DNA from: an uncultured Oscillospiraceae bacterium
Lineage (GTDB): Bacteria; Bacillota; Clostridia; Oscillospirales; Oscillospiraceae
DNA: 43,870 nucleotides
Assembly (NCBI GenBank): GCA_949841465.1
Contig: CATKZW010000025.1
Coordinates: 1 to 43,870 of the forward strand
Direction: 5' to 3'
Each line of letters begins with the position of its first letter. Positions within the stretch are counted from its first letter, which is position 1. The notes beneath the pieces were generated by a model that was not told the origin of the DNA, did no database searches, and saw only the letters and a list, made by a program, of their open reading frames with translations. Positions 1 through 9,642 of the stretch are shown one piece after another. Position numbers and translations under genes: made by a program.

Positions 1-1118
1 ACGCCCTCCAGCACCGCCTGGGTGAGGTCGGCGCGGGTAGTGTCCATGCTCATGCCGATGAACGTGCCCCGGGCCTTGGTATCGTTGATGGGGGAGCGCT
101 CCCCCATCAGGTAGGGCAGGAAGAAGACCCGGTTTCGGCCCAGTTTGTTCGTGTCGATGGGCTTCTGCTCCGTCTGGTAATCGCTGGTGCCCAAAATGTC
201 CTCACACCACCACTTGTTGCAGGACGCGGCGGACAGCATACAGCCCATCAGGTGCCAGCCGCCGTCGGCGTGGGCGAAAGCATGGAGGGCGTTGTTGGGG
301 TCCACGCCAAACTTGTCCGAGCTGATGAAGATGGTGCCGGAGGTGCCCAGGCTGATGTTACAGCCTCCCGCGCCCACGACGCCTGTGCCAACAGCGGCGG
401 CGGCGTTGTCCCCCGCTCCGGCGCAGACCTTGACGCTCTCGGGCAACCCCAGCTCTTTTGCCACATCAGCTTTTAGTGTTCCCACCGTCTCCCAGCTCTC
501 GTACAGTCTGGGAAGCTGCTCCTCCGAGATGCCGCAGATTTCGCACATTTCCCGGCTCCAGCGCTTGTTCTGAACATCCAGCAGGAGCATACCGGAGGCG
601 TCGGAATAATCGGTGCAGTGGATGCCCGTCAGCTTGTAGTTGATGTAGTCCTTGGGAAGCATGATCTTGCGGATTTTTGTGAAGTTTTGGGACTCGTTTT
701 CACGCATCCACAGCAGTTTTGGTGCGGTGAAGCCCGCGAAGGCGATGTTGGCGGTGTACTGGCTCAATTTCTCCCGTCCAATCTCGTTGTTGAGATAGTC
801 CACCTCTTTCGCGGTGCGCCCGTCGTTCCACAGGATGGCGGTGCGGATGACGTTGTCATGTTCGTCCAATGCCACCAGGCCGTGCATCTGGCCGCCCGCG
901 CCGATGCCCGCCACCTGGGCGGCATCAAAGCCGCACAGCAGCTCCGGTATGCCCTCGGTCACCGCCCGCCACCAGTCATCCGGGTCCTGCTCCGACCAGC
1001 CGGGGCGGGGGAAGGACAGGGGGTATTCCTTTGTCACCTCGCTGAGCACCGCGCCGCTCCCGTCCACCAGCAGCAGCTTGCAGGCGGAGGTGCCAAGATC
1101 AATGCCAATATAGAGCAT
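1..1118 (-). CDS. xylB: Xylulokinase, C-terminus beyond the window
   Basis: This gene encodes a FGGY-family sugar kinase that phosphorylates D-xylulose with ATP in the cytoplasm, feeding the pentose phosphate pathway. About 372 N-terminal residues are visible. The protein opens MLYIGIDLGTSACKLLLVD, the phosphate-1 loop of the ASKHA fold, followed by GWSEQDPDDWW, GQMHGLVALD and ILWNDGRT, all hallmarks of xylulokinase rather than glycerol kinase. A second nucleotide-binding segment (GAGDNAAAAVGTG) and the SLGTSGTIF stretch follow. The ATG at 1118 has a GGGAGG ribosome binding site and lies 14 bases after the stop of the GH2 gene, so it is the last visible member of that operon. The C-terminal quarter is outside the window. 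The family assignment is firm; xylulose as substrate is inferred from motifs and neighbours. Confidence 0.93.
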   Translation of the reverse strand, partial: MLYIGIDLGTSACKLLLVDGSGAVLSEVTKEYPLSFPRPGWSEQDPDDWWRAVTEGIPELLCGFDAAQVAGIGAGGQMHGLVALDEHDNVIRTAILWNDGRTAKEVDYLNNEIGREKLSQYTANIAFAGFTAPKLLWMRENESQNFTKIRKIMLPKDYINYKLTGIHCTDYSDASGMLLLDVQNKRWSREMCEICGISEEQLPRLYESWETVGTLKADVAKELGLPESVKVCAGAGDNAAAAVGTGVVGAGGCNISLGTSGTIFISSDKFGVDPNNALHAFAHADGGWHLMGCMLSAASCNKWWCEDILGTSDYQTEQKPIDTNKLGRNRVFFLPYLMGERSPINDTKARGTFIGMSMDTTRADLTQAVLEG

Positions 1119-1132
1119 ATTGTGATCCTCCC

Positions 1133-3535
1133 TCAGCGGATCACAGGGATGGTAACACTCCCTGCGTATCTGCCGTCTGTAACAGCCAGGGTGAGTTCCG
1201 CACCTTCTCCTGCTTGTACGACAGCCAGCGCCTCACCGTAATAGGTGTCGGTACGGTCTGTGGTGTAGCCGATCTCATTGTAGGGGCACGCACTGCCCAG
1301 GCCCAGCAGCCTGCCGCCCGTCACCTTCACGCTGAGGATGCCCCGCTCCAGCGGCTTGACCACACCGCTTTCGTCGGTGTATTGCAGTCTGATATGGCAC
1401 AGGCGGCCCGGCTCCACGTCGCCCTCCTCGGGTACGGCCCGCAGCTGTGTTTCCGGGGATGCGGTGCGCAGGGAGCAGCGCCCCAGCTCCTGCCCATGGC
1501 TGTCATAGCTCACCGCTTCCACCGTGCCGTCCTCATAGGTGCAGCGGAATTTGGCCATGCAGTCATTTTTCAGCTCCTTTTTGCCCACGCTTTTGCCGTT
1601 CACCAGCAGCTCCACACTGTGGGCACGGGCGTAGACCTCCACGTTGGCGCTCTTGCCCGCGCAGCCCCGCCAGCTCCAGGAGGGGCTGGCGTTGGACATT
1701 TTCCAGGCGGAGGGGGAGTGCTTATCGCCGGTGTGGTTCACCGGGCACACGGCGATGTACGGGCCCTTGTCCTGCTCCAGGGCCACCCGGGTGTACAGCG
1801 CCTCGCCCAAGGGCCGGCCTGTCAGGTCGATCCGGCCCGAGCCCGCGGACACCCAGCCCACGCCGTGGCCGAAGTCCGGCGCGTAGTCCTGGTACTCCCA
1901 GGAGCCGATGCCCACCTCGCCCAGGTAGTCCATGCCCGCCCACACAAAGTCGCCCACGATGCGGGGCTCTTTTTTCGCCAGCTCCCGGAATCGGTAGGCG
2001 TCGGAGCAAAAGGTCTCGCTGCCCAGGATCAGCCGGTCCGGGTACTTTTTCAGGTCGCCCTCATAGCGGAAAATGCCGTAGTTATACCCGGCGATGTCCA
2101 TAGCCCCGAAAGCGTCCCGGGTGCGCCAGTCGCAGGGGGGGAGGGTGGCGCCCAGCTTCATGAAGTTGTCCCCAAACAGCCCCGCCATGTTGTTGAAAAA
2201 CTCGCTGCCCACCGCCTTCTTTTTCTTAGGCGCTGCCCCGGCAGCTTTCAGCTTTTCCGCCTTTTCGGCCTCTTTTTTTGCCTTGTCGTCGCTGTAGACG
2301 CCAAAGCCCACGGAGGACAGGAAATTGAAGAAGATGTTCACGCCGCAGGTGACGGGCCGGGTATCGTCCAGCTGGTGGAGATAGTTCGTCAGATCGGCAG
2401 TGAGCTTGATCCCCTTTTCCTGGGCAGTCTCAGACACCTCGTTGCCGGTGGAATAGAGGATAACTGAAGGGTGGTTGTAGTCCTTGTCCACCATGTCCTT
2501 CAAATCCTGCTTCCACCAGTCCATGAAGTAGTCCACGTAGTCATGTTCGGTTTTGTGGATGTACCAGTGGTCGATGTACTCGTCCATCACCAGCACGCCC
2601 AGGTGGTCGCAGGCGTCCAGCAGGAACTTCGAGCAGGGGTTGTGGGCGGAGCGGATGGCATTGTAGCCGTTTTCCTTCAAAATGCGGATCTTGCGCCACT
2701 CCGCATCCTCGTAGCAGCAGGCCCCCAGCACGCCGTTATCGTGGTGGATGCAGGCCCCCTGAACAATGACCCGCTCCCCGTTGAGCAGCAGGCCGCGGCG
2801 GCCCCACTCCAGGGTGCGCAGGCCGAAGGTCTCCACCACCTCATCCGTCCCAAACCTTACCCGGCACGCATAGAGCTGAGGATCGTCCAGGCTCCAGGGC
2901 TTAGCCCCATCCAGGGTCATGGTAAATGTAAACTGTCCCTTGGTCTCCCCAGTGGCGGCGGCCAGCTCCCGCCGGCCGTCCAGGACGGCCACGGATACCG
3001 GCCCCGCACCCTCCGTCTCCACCCGCACCTCGATCTGGGCCGGGTCCAGGGACAGGGTGCGGATCTTCACCCCGTTGAGCTTGATGTGCTCCCGATCCGC
3101 CGTCCACAAGACAACGGGCCGGTAAATGCCCGCGCCGGAGTACCAGCGGGAGTTGGGCTGGTCGGCGTTGCGGGCGATGACCTCCAGGGTGTTTTCCTCC
3201 CCCGCCCGCAGCTTCCCCGTCAAATCCACGTAGAAATTGGTGTAGCCGTAGGGCCGGAAGGCCAGCTTCTCCCCGTTGAGCCACACCTCGGCGTTGTGGT
3301 ACACGCCCTCGAACTCCAACACAGCGCATTTATCCGCCAGCGCGCTGTCCGGCGTAAAAACTTTGGTGTAGAGATAGTCCCGCCCCTCGTACCAGCCGGT
3401 GTTGATCCCTCCGGCGGACAGCTCGTTCCTCGGCTCGGCCAGCATAGCGTCGTGGGGGAGGGTGACAGGTGTGCCGGGGGTGGCGTCCTCCAGGTGTTTC
3501 CATTGCCAGCCGTCATTGAAATGGTTTGCTTTCAT
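1133..3535 (-). CDS. GH2 glycosidase (beta-galactosidase type), cytoplasmic
   Basis: This is an 800-residue glycoside hydrolase family 2 enzyme. The N-terminal sugar-binding jelly roll (to about residue 150, with NSRWYSGAGIYRPV), an immunoglobulin-like domain and the TIM barrel are in the usual order. The acid/base is E366 in STGNEVSE and the likely nucleophile is E507 in LILGSETF. IHHDNGVLGA and IRSAHNPCS are family signatures. The last 200 residues are beta-rich, as in GH2 enzymes with extra C-terminal domains (DUF4982-like). No signal peptide is present, so it acts in the cytoplasm. An alanine/lysine/glutamate-rich insert lies at about 418-442, between the two catalytic residues. The start overlaps the GH43 stop by 23 bases. 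Beta-galactosidase is the default name; a beta-xyloside or alpha-L-arabinopyranoside substrate would fit the neighbours. Confidence 0.88.
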   Translation of the reverse strand: MKANHFNDGWQWKHLEDATPGTPVTLPHDAMLAEPRNELSAGGINTGWYEGRDYLYTKVFTPDSALADKCAVLEFEGVYHNAEVWLNGEKLAFRPYGYTNFYVDLTGKLRAGEENTLEVIARNADQPNSRWYSGAGIYRPVVLWTADREHIKLNGVKIRTLSLDPAQIEVRVETEGAGPVSVAVLDGRRELAAATGETKGQFTFTMTLDGAKPWSLDDPQLYACRVRFGTDEVVETFGLRTLEWGRRGLLLNGERVIVQGACIHHDNGVLGACCYEDAEWRKIRILKENGYNAIRSAHNPCSKFLLDACDHLGVLVMDEYIDHWYIHKTEHDYVDYFMDWWKQDLKDMVDKDYNHPSVILYSTGNEVSETAQEKGIKLTADLTNYLHQLDDTRPVTCGVNIFFNFLSSVGFGVYSDDKAKKEAEKAEKLKAAGAAPKKKKAVGSEFFNNMAGLFGDNFMKLGATLPPCDWRTRDAFGAMDIAGYNYGIFRYEGDLKKYPDRLILGSETFCSDAYRFRELAKKEPRIVGDFVWAGMDYLGEVGIGSWEYQDYAPDFGHGVGWVSAGSGRIDLTGRPLGEALYTRVALEQDKGPYIAVCPVNHTGDKHSPSAWKMSNASPSWSWRGCAGKSANVEVYARAHSVELLVNGKSVGKKELKNDCMAKFRCTYEDGTVEAVSYDSHGQELGRCSLRTASPETQLRAVPEEGDVEPGRLCHIRLQYTDESGVVKPLERGILSVKVTGGRLLGLGSACPYNEIGYTTDRTDTYYGEALAVVQAGEGAELTLAVTDGRYAGSVTIPVIR

Positions 3536-4988
3536 TTTGATCCCCTTTCAGAGAGAAGAAGTGAAAATCAACGCTTCCCTCTCCGCAGAATTTGAAATAC
3601 AGCGCCTGCTTCCCGTTATCTAAAGTACAGTCTGCGCGGAACTCCGCCCGTCCGCCGGTCAGCTTCAGCGGGATGCGCGCCGACACCGTTTGAAAGTCCG
3701 GCCTGTCGGAAAGCAGGAATTCCCCTTCCGCCGCACCGCTCAATTCCACCGATACAGTTTTGAGCTGCCGGATGTCAAAATACTTGAAGCCTGCCACAGC
3801 GCCGTCCCGCATATTGGCAATGTACTGGTCGCCGTCCCCCTCCCGGTCTTTTCCGGTCTGAGTGAAAAAGGGATGGGCGGCAAAGGCCCTCCGGGGGCTG
3901 GGACAGTCGCAGCGCCCAACGCCGTCCCTGCTCCACAGGTTGCAGGCAATATAGGCCGGATAGCGCCCAATGCCTCGCAGCGGTCCGCCGTTCAGCCCGC
4001 AGGAGGTGACCTCCGCCTGCTTAAAGCCCCCGTCCGGGGTGCGCACCAGCCTTTCCGCGCAGGCCTGCCGGGAGTAGGAATGGCGGTTGGTCTGCCGGTG
4101 GTAGAAGATGTACCAGTCCCCGCCGATGTTCAGCAGTCCGCCGTGGGTGTTGCCCAGGTAGTTCAGTCCCTTGCACTCGCTTTCATTGCCGTCCAGAAAC
4201 AGATCGCCCTGGCTCACCAGCGTGCCGCCGAAGGTGAAGCCGCCGTCGGGCCGGCCGCTGACCGCATAGCACAGCTCATGGTTGTGCCGGGAGGAGTAGA
4301 CGAAGATATATCTGTCTCCGTCCCTTCGGATGGAGCTGGCCTCAAAAAACTCGTGGTTGGGGAAGGAGCCGGGACCCTCCTTGGGGAAGATCACCTTGGG
4401 GGTCCCCTTGATGGTCACCATATCCCGCTCCAGCTCCACCACCGTGCCGCCGTCATTGCGCAGCTTTTTGAAGCCGGTGACGGCGGCGGGCGCGGGGGTG
4501 TAAAACCCGGAGTACAGCCAGATCCGCCCGTCGTCGTCCGCCAGCACGCCGGGGTCGAAGGGGAACTGGTCGCCCTTCCGCCGTCCCCATACCGTGCCGT
4601 CAGGATAGTGGACGTGGCCCAGGAACTGGTACTGCCCCGCCGGGGTGTCGCAGACGGCCACCCCCATGATCCCCATGAAATCGAAGGCGTAGTAGAGGTA
4701 ATACCGCCCATCCAGTCCCCGGCACACGTCAGGGGCGAACAGCAGCCGCAGGCCCAGCTTATTTTTCGGGTCCTGGTTCTTGCGGTAGATTACGCCCTCA
4801 TACCGCCAGTCGGACAGGTCGTCCACCGGGGCGGACCAGCACACGTAGTCGTTGACGCAGAAGATGGGGGCGTTGAACCTGTCGTGGGAGCCGTAGACGT
4901 AGACCCGGTCTCCAAACACATGGGGTTCGCCGTCCGGGATGTACTCCCAGCTGGGGAGATAGGGGTTGAACGCCTGCTTTGCTTTCAC
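3513..4988 (-). CDS. GH43 glycosidase (xylosidase/arabinofuranosidase type), copy 1
   Basis: This 491-residue family 43 five-bladed beta-propeller hydrolase has no signal peptide and should act on imported oligosaccharides in the cytoplasm. The catalytic triad expected for GH43 can be placed at D19 (YIPDGEPHVFGDR, base), D145 (FDPGVLADDDGR, pKa modulator) and E216 (FFEASSIRR, acid). A beta-sandwich-like C-terminal part (about 370-491) follows the propeller. The start is a GTG at 4988 preceded by AAGGGGGG at good spacing. It begins 12 bases after the symporter stop, and its own stop overlaps the next gene, so it is translationally coupled to the GH2. A second GH43 at 10783-12246 is a clear paralogue, with the shared start FNPYLPSWEYIPD / YNPYLPSWEYIPD. 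The exact specificity cannot be read from sequence alone. Confidence 0.88.
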   Translation of the reverse strand: MKAKQAFNPYLPSWEYIPDGEPHVFGDRVYVYGSHDRFNAPIFCVNDYVCWSAPVDDLSDWRYEGVIYRKNQDPKNKLGLRLLFAPDVCRGLDGRYYLYYAFDFMGIMGVAVCDTPAGQYQFLGHVHYPDGTVWGRRKGDQFPFDPGVLADDDGRIWLYSGFYTPAPAAVTGFKKLRNDGGTVVELERDMVTIKGTPKVIFPKEGPGSFPNHEFFEASSIRRDGDRYIFVYSSRHNHELCYAVSGRPDGGFTFGGTLVSQGDLFLDGNESECKGLNYLGNTHGGLLNIGGDWYIFYHRQTNRHSYSRQACAERLVRTPDGGFKQAEVTSCGLNGGPLRGIGRYPAYIACNLWSRDGVGRCDCPSPRRAFAAHPFFTQTGKDREGDGDQYIANMRDGAVAGFKYFDIRQLKTVSVELSGAAEGEFLLSDRPDFQTVSARIPLKLTGGRAEFRADCTLDNGKQALYFKFCGEGSVDFHFFSLKGDQNESKPFQ

Positions 4989-5000
4989 GCCGCGCCCCCC

Positions 5001-6464
5001 TTATTTTTTGCGCTCCGCGATGGCCTTTTGTTCCTCGGGGAGGTTTTTCTCCACCGTCCACAGCAGCATCAGCACCGCGCACAGGGCGTAGGCGATGGTC
5101 TCGATCCAAATATAGCTCACTGTGATGGCGCTCTGGGCCGCGGCGGTCTGCCCCGCGGTGTCCAGGGCCACGTCGGCCCCCTGGTCATAGCCGCTGCCGT
5201 TCAAAATGGCGCTGAAAATCGCGTTGCAGATGGGGGTGGCGGCCACCATGATGGAGCTGTAGATGGACATGGTGAGCCCGTCGGTGCGGATGCCGCTCTT
5301 GAATTCGATGTGGTCGATGACGTCCGCCAGCATGGCCAAAATCAGGTAGCACGCCGGGGCGGAGCCCAGACACTTGATCGCCACGCCGATGGCCACCGGG
5401 ACGATCTGGCCCTGCCCCAGCCCGGCGATGACGCCGCCGCCGACGCCGACGACCATGCCGATGATGGTGACGGTGCGCTTGCCGAATTTGTTGGCCAACG
5501 GCACCACCAGCGCCGCCGCCACCGCCATGGGGATGGCCCCCAGCACTGCCAGCAGGGATTGGGACGCGCCCCAGGCGTCGGCGGAGCCGAAGAAGGTGTT
5601 GTCCAGCACCCACTTGCAGAAGAAAGCCATGGAGCCGTTCTTCATGGCCCCGCTCCACTGGAAGCCCATGTAAAAGATGATGGTAATCCACCACCACTTC
5701 TCGCTGGTCACAGCCTTGAGCTGTTCCCCCAGGGTGGCCGTTTTGTCCTGGGCGTCGCTGCCGGCTGCGCCCATACTCTCCTCCGTGACCCGCTCCCGGG
5801 TGAACTTGAACTGGAGGAAGATGGTCAGGGCGGTGAAGATGGCCACGGCCAGCATGGTCATGAACCAAAGCCCCTGGTTCTCCTTCAGGGCGAAGGACAC
5901 CAGCATGGGAAACACCATGGAGCCCACACCCATGACCCCCAGGCCCGCCACGTTGGTGAAGGACGCCAGGGTGGCCCGCTGTTTGCTGTCCCGGGTGGAC
6001 ACAGGGATCAGGGTGGAGTTAGCGGTGTTGTAGATGGGATACGCCACCGCGTAGTAGAGATTATAGGCGATGGCGATCCACACCATTTTTGCCATGGGGC
6101 TCTGGAAGGGAACGATGAACATGAGCACGCTTGCCACGCTCAGCGTCAGCGCGGACAGCAGCACCCAGGGCCGGGCCTTGCCCGCCAGGGCCTTTGTGCG
6201 TTCAATGAGCTGCCCCACCACAAGGTTGGCCGCCACGATCAGGATGGTGGAAAACAGCTGTAACCCCGTGAGGAAGCTCAAATCCAGCTTGAGCACATCG
6301 GTAAAGTAGTTTTGCAGGATGCTGGTGAAAATGCCGGAGGACAGCAGCGCCCCGAAGGGGCCGATGAAGTAGCCCAGCAGCATTTCCGGCAGCTTTACGC
6401 TCTGGGATCTCACCAGCGAGCTGGTGAGGGGGGTGTTCCAGAAGCCAGTTTCTTTTTTGTCCAT
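5001..6464 (-). CDS. GPH-family sugar:cation symporter, copy 1
   Basis: This 487-residue integral membrane protein of the glycoside-pentoside-hexuronide branch of the major facilitator superfamily has about twelve hydrophobic segments. The first is preceded by KLPEMLLGYFIGPFGALLSSG, and the central cytoplasmic loop (about residues 220-245) is charged and hydrophilic. The family's typical cytoplasmic segment after helix 2 is present (VGQLIERTKALAGKARPWVLL). It imports a glycoside with H+ or Na+. It sits inside the glycosidase operon, 21 bases after the second GH2 gene and 12 before the first GH43. The ATG at 6464 is preceded by GAGGGG. The substrate is inferred to be a short pentose-containing oligosaccharide because the operon's hydrolases are all cytoplasmic. 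Confidence 0.88.
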   Translation of the reverse strand: MDKKETGFWNTPLTSSLVRSQSVKLPEMLLGYFIGPFGALLSSGIFTSILQNYFTDVLKLDLSFLTGLQLFSTILIVAANLVVGQLIERTKALAGKARPWVLLSALTLSVASVLMFIVPFQSPMAKMVWIAIAYNLYYAVAYPIYNTANSTLIPVSTRDSKQRATLASFTNVAGLGVMGVGSMVFPMLVSFALKENQGLWFMTMLAVAIFTALTIFLQFKFTRERVTEESMGAAGSDAQDKTATLGEQLKAVTSEKWWWITIIFYMGFQWSGAMKNGSMAFFCKWVLDNTFFGSADAWGASQSLLAVLGAIPMAVAAALVVPLANKFGKRTVTIIGMVVGVGGGVIAGLGQGQIVPVAIGVAIKCLGSAPACYLILAMLADVIDHIEFKSGIRTDGLTMSIYSSIMVAATPICNAIFSAILNGSGYDQGADVALDTAGQTAAAQSAITVSYIWIETIAYALCAVLMLLWTVEKNLPEEQKAIAERKK

Positions 6465-6485
6465 AACGTCCCCTCTTTACTCCGC

Positions 6486-8885
6486 TTAGATTGCGTTCAG
6501 TTCAACCGTCCTGGCCTGCATCCCATCTGCCCGCACAGTCACCGTGATCCCGCCGGGGGCGTCTCCGGCGCGGACAACGGCCAGCGCTTTCCCATAATAG
6601 GTGGTATGGGTATTGGAGAAGAAGTTCTCCCCCATATTGGGCTTTGCGGAGCCAAGGGCCAGCAGCTCGCCGGCGCCGCTGACCTCCACCGTGACCGCGG
6701 TGTCCTCGGAAGACTTTGTGATCCCGTCCGCGCCGGTCAGGTCGATGCTCAAATAAGCTAGATCCTGCGTCCCCGCTTTCAAGGTGCTCCGATCAGCAGC
6801 CACGCGCAGTTCGCTGGCTCCCTCGGCAGTCTTCATGGAGGTGCGGGACAGCTCTTTCCCGGCGCTGTCATAGCTGATCGCGGTGATCGTCCCGGGCTCA
6901 TAGGCGATGTGCTTGAAGACGGCCTTATACTCCTTCGTCTTTTTCTTCCCACAGGAACGTCCATTTAGGATGAGTTCCGCCGTGTCGCCGTCGGAATACA
7001 CGGTGATCTTGTTCTGCTTCCCCTCGCAGCCGGCCCAGGACCAGCTTGCCACCGCGTCTGTGTCACGCCACATGGACACAGAACCCGTCTCGCCGGCATG
7101 GGTATACGGTTCCACGCCGATACCGGGGGTATGATCCAGTCCCCAGGTCAGCCGGTTCCACTGCACCTCGGGGCGGAGCTTTCCGCAGATGTCGATCACG
7201 CCGCAGCCGCCGGAAATGATAGGCGCGTCCTGGCCGGGATTCTTGAAGCTTTTGTAACGGACGGTGCCGATGCCGGACTCCCCCAGGTAGTCCCAGCCGG
7301 TCCACATGAAATCGCCGATGACATAGGGGAGCTTTTTCACCAGCTGCCAGTTGTGATAGAGGTTTTTTGGCAGGGTCTCCGAGCCGACGATGACCCGGTC
7401 CGGATGAAGTGTCCCGTCCTTCTCATACCGGGAGGCGGCGTAGTTATATCCGCCGATATCCAGGTAGGAGAAGCACACCTTTGTGGCGTTGTCCGCGGCG
7501 GGCTTGGCGGCCATTTTTTCGATCATCCCCCCGGCCATGTTCATCAGCATATTGAAGAACGCGCTGGTGGGGACGTTGTCCATAGTCTGGCTGCCGTTTT
7601 TGTTCTCCTTCCCGTCCTTTTTGTCGCCGTATATGCCGCCGCCCTTGGCCGACATACTGCACAGCATCAGGTTGACGCCCAGGGTAACAGCCTTCCCCGG
7701 ATCCAGCTTCCGGGCCAGGACGGCCAGCTTTTTGCAGTACTCCTGTCCCTCGGGGATGGCCAGCTCGGAAATCTCGTTCCCGATGGAATTCATGACCACG
7801 CTGGGGTGGTTGTAGTTTTTGATTACCATGGCGGTGAGATCCCGTTCCCACCACTCCCGGAAATCCTTGTCCGCATAGTCGTAGGGGTTTTTATGCACCA
7901 GCCAGTTGTCGCAGAATTCATCCATGACGTACATACCCAGCTGGTCGCAGGCGTCCAGCAGGGCCTTGGACGCCGGGTTATGGGAGGAACGTATCGCGTT
8001 GAAGCCGGCCTCCTTGAGCAGCCGGACGCGGCGGAGTTCGGCGGCCTCAAAGGAACACGCGCCCAGGATGCCGTTGTCGTGATGGATGCAGGCGCCGCGA
8101 AGCAGCGTCTCCTGCCCGTTCACGAAGAAACCCTTGACGCTCCAGCTGAGGGTGCGGAAGCCAAAACGCTCCTCCGCTGTGTCCACCACCTCGCCGTCCT
8201 TCAGCAGCTCCGTCCGGCACAGATACAGCTCGGGGTGGTCCGCGTCCCAAAGCCGGGGCTGGGAAACGGGGATGTCCGCCAAAGCCGTTCCGTCCTTTAC
8301 CGGCGCTTCGGCCTGCGCCGCGACGCTTTCGCCGTCCAGGATGGAGACCCGGATCGTATCGCCGCCGGTGACCGACGCCTTCACATGGGCCGTGTCGTTC
8401 CCGGAGGTGGAGATCAACAGGCCGTCGGGGATGATATGGTTCCGATCCCCAAGGAAAAGGTTTACGTTTCGATAGATTCCGCTCCCGGAATACCAGCGGG
8501 AATTGGGCACCGCCGAGTTGTCGGCAATCACCTTGATCTCGTTTTCCTCGCCGTATTTCAGATACTGGTCCAGCGCCACAAAGAAGTTGGTATAGCCGTA
8601 CCGCTGTTCGGCGGCAAGGGTTCCGTTCACAAACACCTGGGCGTTTTGATAGACCGCCTCAAATTCCAGGACAGCGGACTGCTCCCGCCACTCCTCGGGC
8701 ACGGGAAGCCGTTTGATGTAGACATAGGCGCCGCCGGGAAAATATCCGCAGGCCCCCGCTGTAGCGGCATCCTTCGAGCGTTTCTCGTACAGCATTGCGT
8801 CATGGGGAAGTGTGACCGGCTTCATGGCCTGTTCCCTGCCCACGGCACTAAACAGCCAGCCCGTGTTAAAATTTTGTTTTTTCAT
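6486..8885 (-). CDS. GH2 glycosidase (beta-galactosidase type), paralogue of 1133-3535
   Basis: This second GH2 enzyme of the operon has 799 residues from the chosen start. The sugar-binding domain has NSRWYSGSGIYRNV, the barrel has IHHDNGILGA and IRSSHNPASK, the acid/base is E371 in SIGNEISE and the likely nucleophile is E503 in VIVGSETL. There is no signal peptide. The frame is open up to a TTG at 8903, but the AGGGGG of that codon's neighbourhood is the ribosome binding site for the ATG at 8885, which I therefore take as the start. This leaves 14 bases to the deacetylase stop. A polar, lysine/asparagine/glycine-rich insert lies between the catalytic residues, at about the same place as the charged insert in the paralogue. 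Its role next to a second GH2 suggests a different linkage or anomeric sugar. Confidence 0.87.
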   Translation of the reverse strand: MKKQNFNTGWLFSAVGREQAMKPVTLPHDAMLYEKRSKDAATAGACGYFPGGAYVYIKRLPVPEEWREQSAVLEFEAVYQNAQVFVNGTLAAEQRYGYTNFFVALDQYLKYGEENEIKVIADNSAVPNSRWYSGSGIYRNVNLFLGDRNHIIPDGLLISTSGNDTAHVKASVTGGDTIRVSILDGESVAAQAEAPVKDGTALADIPVSQPRLWDADHPELYLCRTELLKDGEVVDTAEERFGFRTLSWSVKGFFVNGQETLLRGACIHHDNGILGACSFEAAELRRVRLLKEAGFNAIRSSHNPASKALLDACDQLGMYVMDEFCDNWLVHKNPYDYADKDFREWWERDLTAMVIKNYNHPSVVMNSIGNEISELAIPEGQEYCKKLAVLARKLDPGKAVTLGVNLMLCSMSAKGGGIYGDKKDGKENKNGSQTMDNVPTSAFFNMLMNMAGGMIEKMAAKPAADNATKVCFSYLDIGGYNYAASRYEKDGTLHPDRVIVGSETLPKNLYHNWQLVKKLPYVIGDFMWTGWDYLGESGIGTVRYKSFKNPGQDAPIISGGCGVIDICGKLRPEVQWNRLTWGLDHTPGIGVEPYTHAGETGSVSMWRDTDAVASWSWAGCEGKQNKITVYSDGDTAELILNGRSCGKKKTKEYKAVFKHIAYEPGTITAISYDSAGKELSRTSMKTAEGASELRVAADRSTLKAGTQDLAYLSIDLTGADGITKSSEDTAVTVEVSGAGELLALGSAKPNMGENFFSNTHTTYYGKALAVVRAGDAPGGITVTVRADGMQARTVELNAI

Positions 8886-8899
8886 CTGTCTGCGCCCCC

Positions 8900-9640
8900 T
8901 CAAATATGTGAGAATGCCTCGCTGTTGGTGCAGTATACGATATCGCTGCGCCCCGCGACGGCCTCAAAAAGCCGTTCCAGAGCAGCCCAGCTGGCATTGC
9001 CCTTTTCGTAGTCCATCTCATAGCTGTGTGCCCAGAGGTATAGCAGCAGGTCCCGGTCCTGGGCCTCCTCCCGCTTGAAGCGCTCCACCAGCTTCATGGC
9101 GTCCTTCAAAATGATGGAGGTGGAGGGGCGGAAGTTCAGCGGATTTTCGGGGAACTCATAGCCGCCGGAGGGAAACACCGCCCTGGCATACCGGTAGCCC
9201 CGTTCCTTCAAATACGCCTGCACCGCCGGCGAGGTGGAGCCCTGCGCATAGGCATGGCCCACGATGGGGGCGCCAAAGAGCCCCTCCAGGGCGGCCTTGT
9301 CCGCGTCCACCGACGCGCGCATTTCGTCCTCGCTGACAGCGCCCAGGGATTCATGCCGGAAGCCATGGGTGGCAATTTCCATCCCCTCATAGACTTGGAG
9401 CACCTCGTCCTTTGGGATCCGGTTGTGCTGCACATAGGAGAAGGGCCACTTGTGCCTTACCCCCTCGGGGCAGTCCTGGAAGGAGAAGGTCCCGATCCCC
9501 TTCACCTCGCCGCGGGCGCCGAACAGGCCGGCATTGAGGTTGAAGGTCCCTTTGAGCCCGTATTGCTTCATCAGCCGGATCACCCGTTTGTCCTGCTCCA
9601 GCCCATCATCGAAGCTGAGCGTAAAATACTTCTTGCCCAT
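8900..9640 (-). CDS. Polysaccharide deacetylase (CE4/NodB-like), cytoplasmic
   Basis: This 246-residue NodB-homology domain protein carries motif 1 as FTLSFDDGLEQD (D11-D12) close to the N-terminus and motif 2 as ATHGFRHESLG (H92, H96), the metal-binding aspartate/histidine set of carbohydrate esterase family 4. These enzymes remove N- or O-acetyl groups from sugars with a bound divalent metal. Unlike most family members it has no signal peptide or membrane anchor, so it should act on imported, acetylated oligosaccharides. The ATG at 9640 is only 2 bases from the SGNH hydrolase stop, with GGGGAGG upstream, so the two esterase genes are translated together. The family is clear; the substrate is an inference from the operon. 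Confidence 0.85.
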   Translation of the reverse strand: MGKKYFTLSFDDGLEQDKRVIRLMKQYGLKGTFNLNAGLFGARGEVKGIGTFSFQDCPEGVRHKWPFSYVQHNRIPKDEVLQVYEGMEIATHGFRHESLGAVSEDEMRASVDADKAALEGLFGAPIVGHAYAQGSTSPAVQAYLKERGYRYARAVFPSGGYEFPENPLNFRPSTSIILKDAMKLVERFKREEAQDRDLLLYLWAHSYEMDYEKGNASWAALERLFEAVAGRSDIVYCTNSEAFSHI

Positions 9641-9642
9641 GC

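Noticed and set aside
3690..6263. Plus-strand open frame of 857 codons
   Set aside because: It spans the antisense of two genes and their gap, has no domain and no ribosome binding site.
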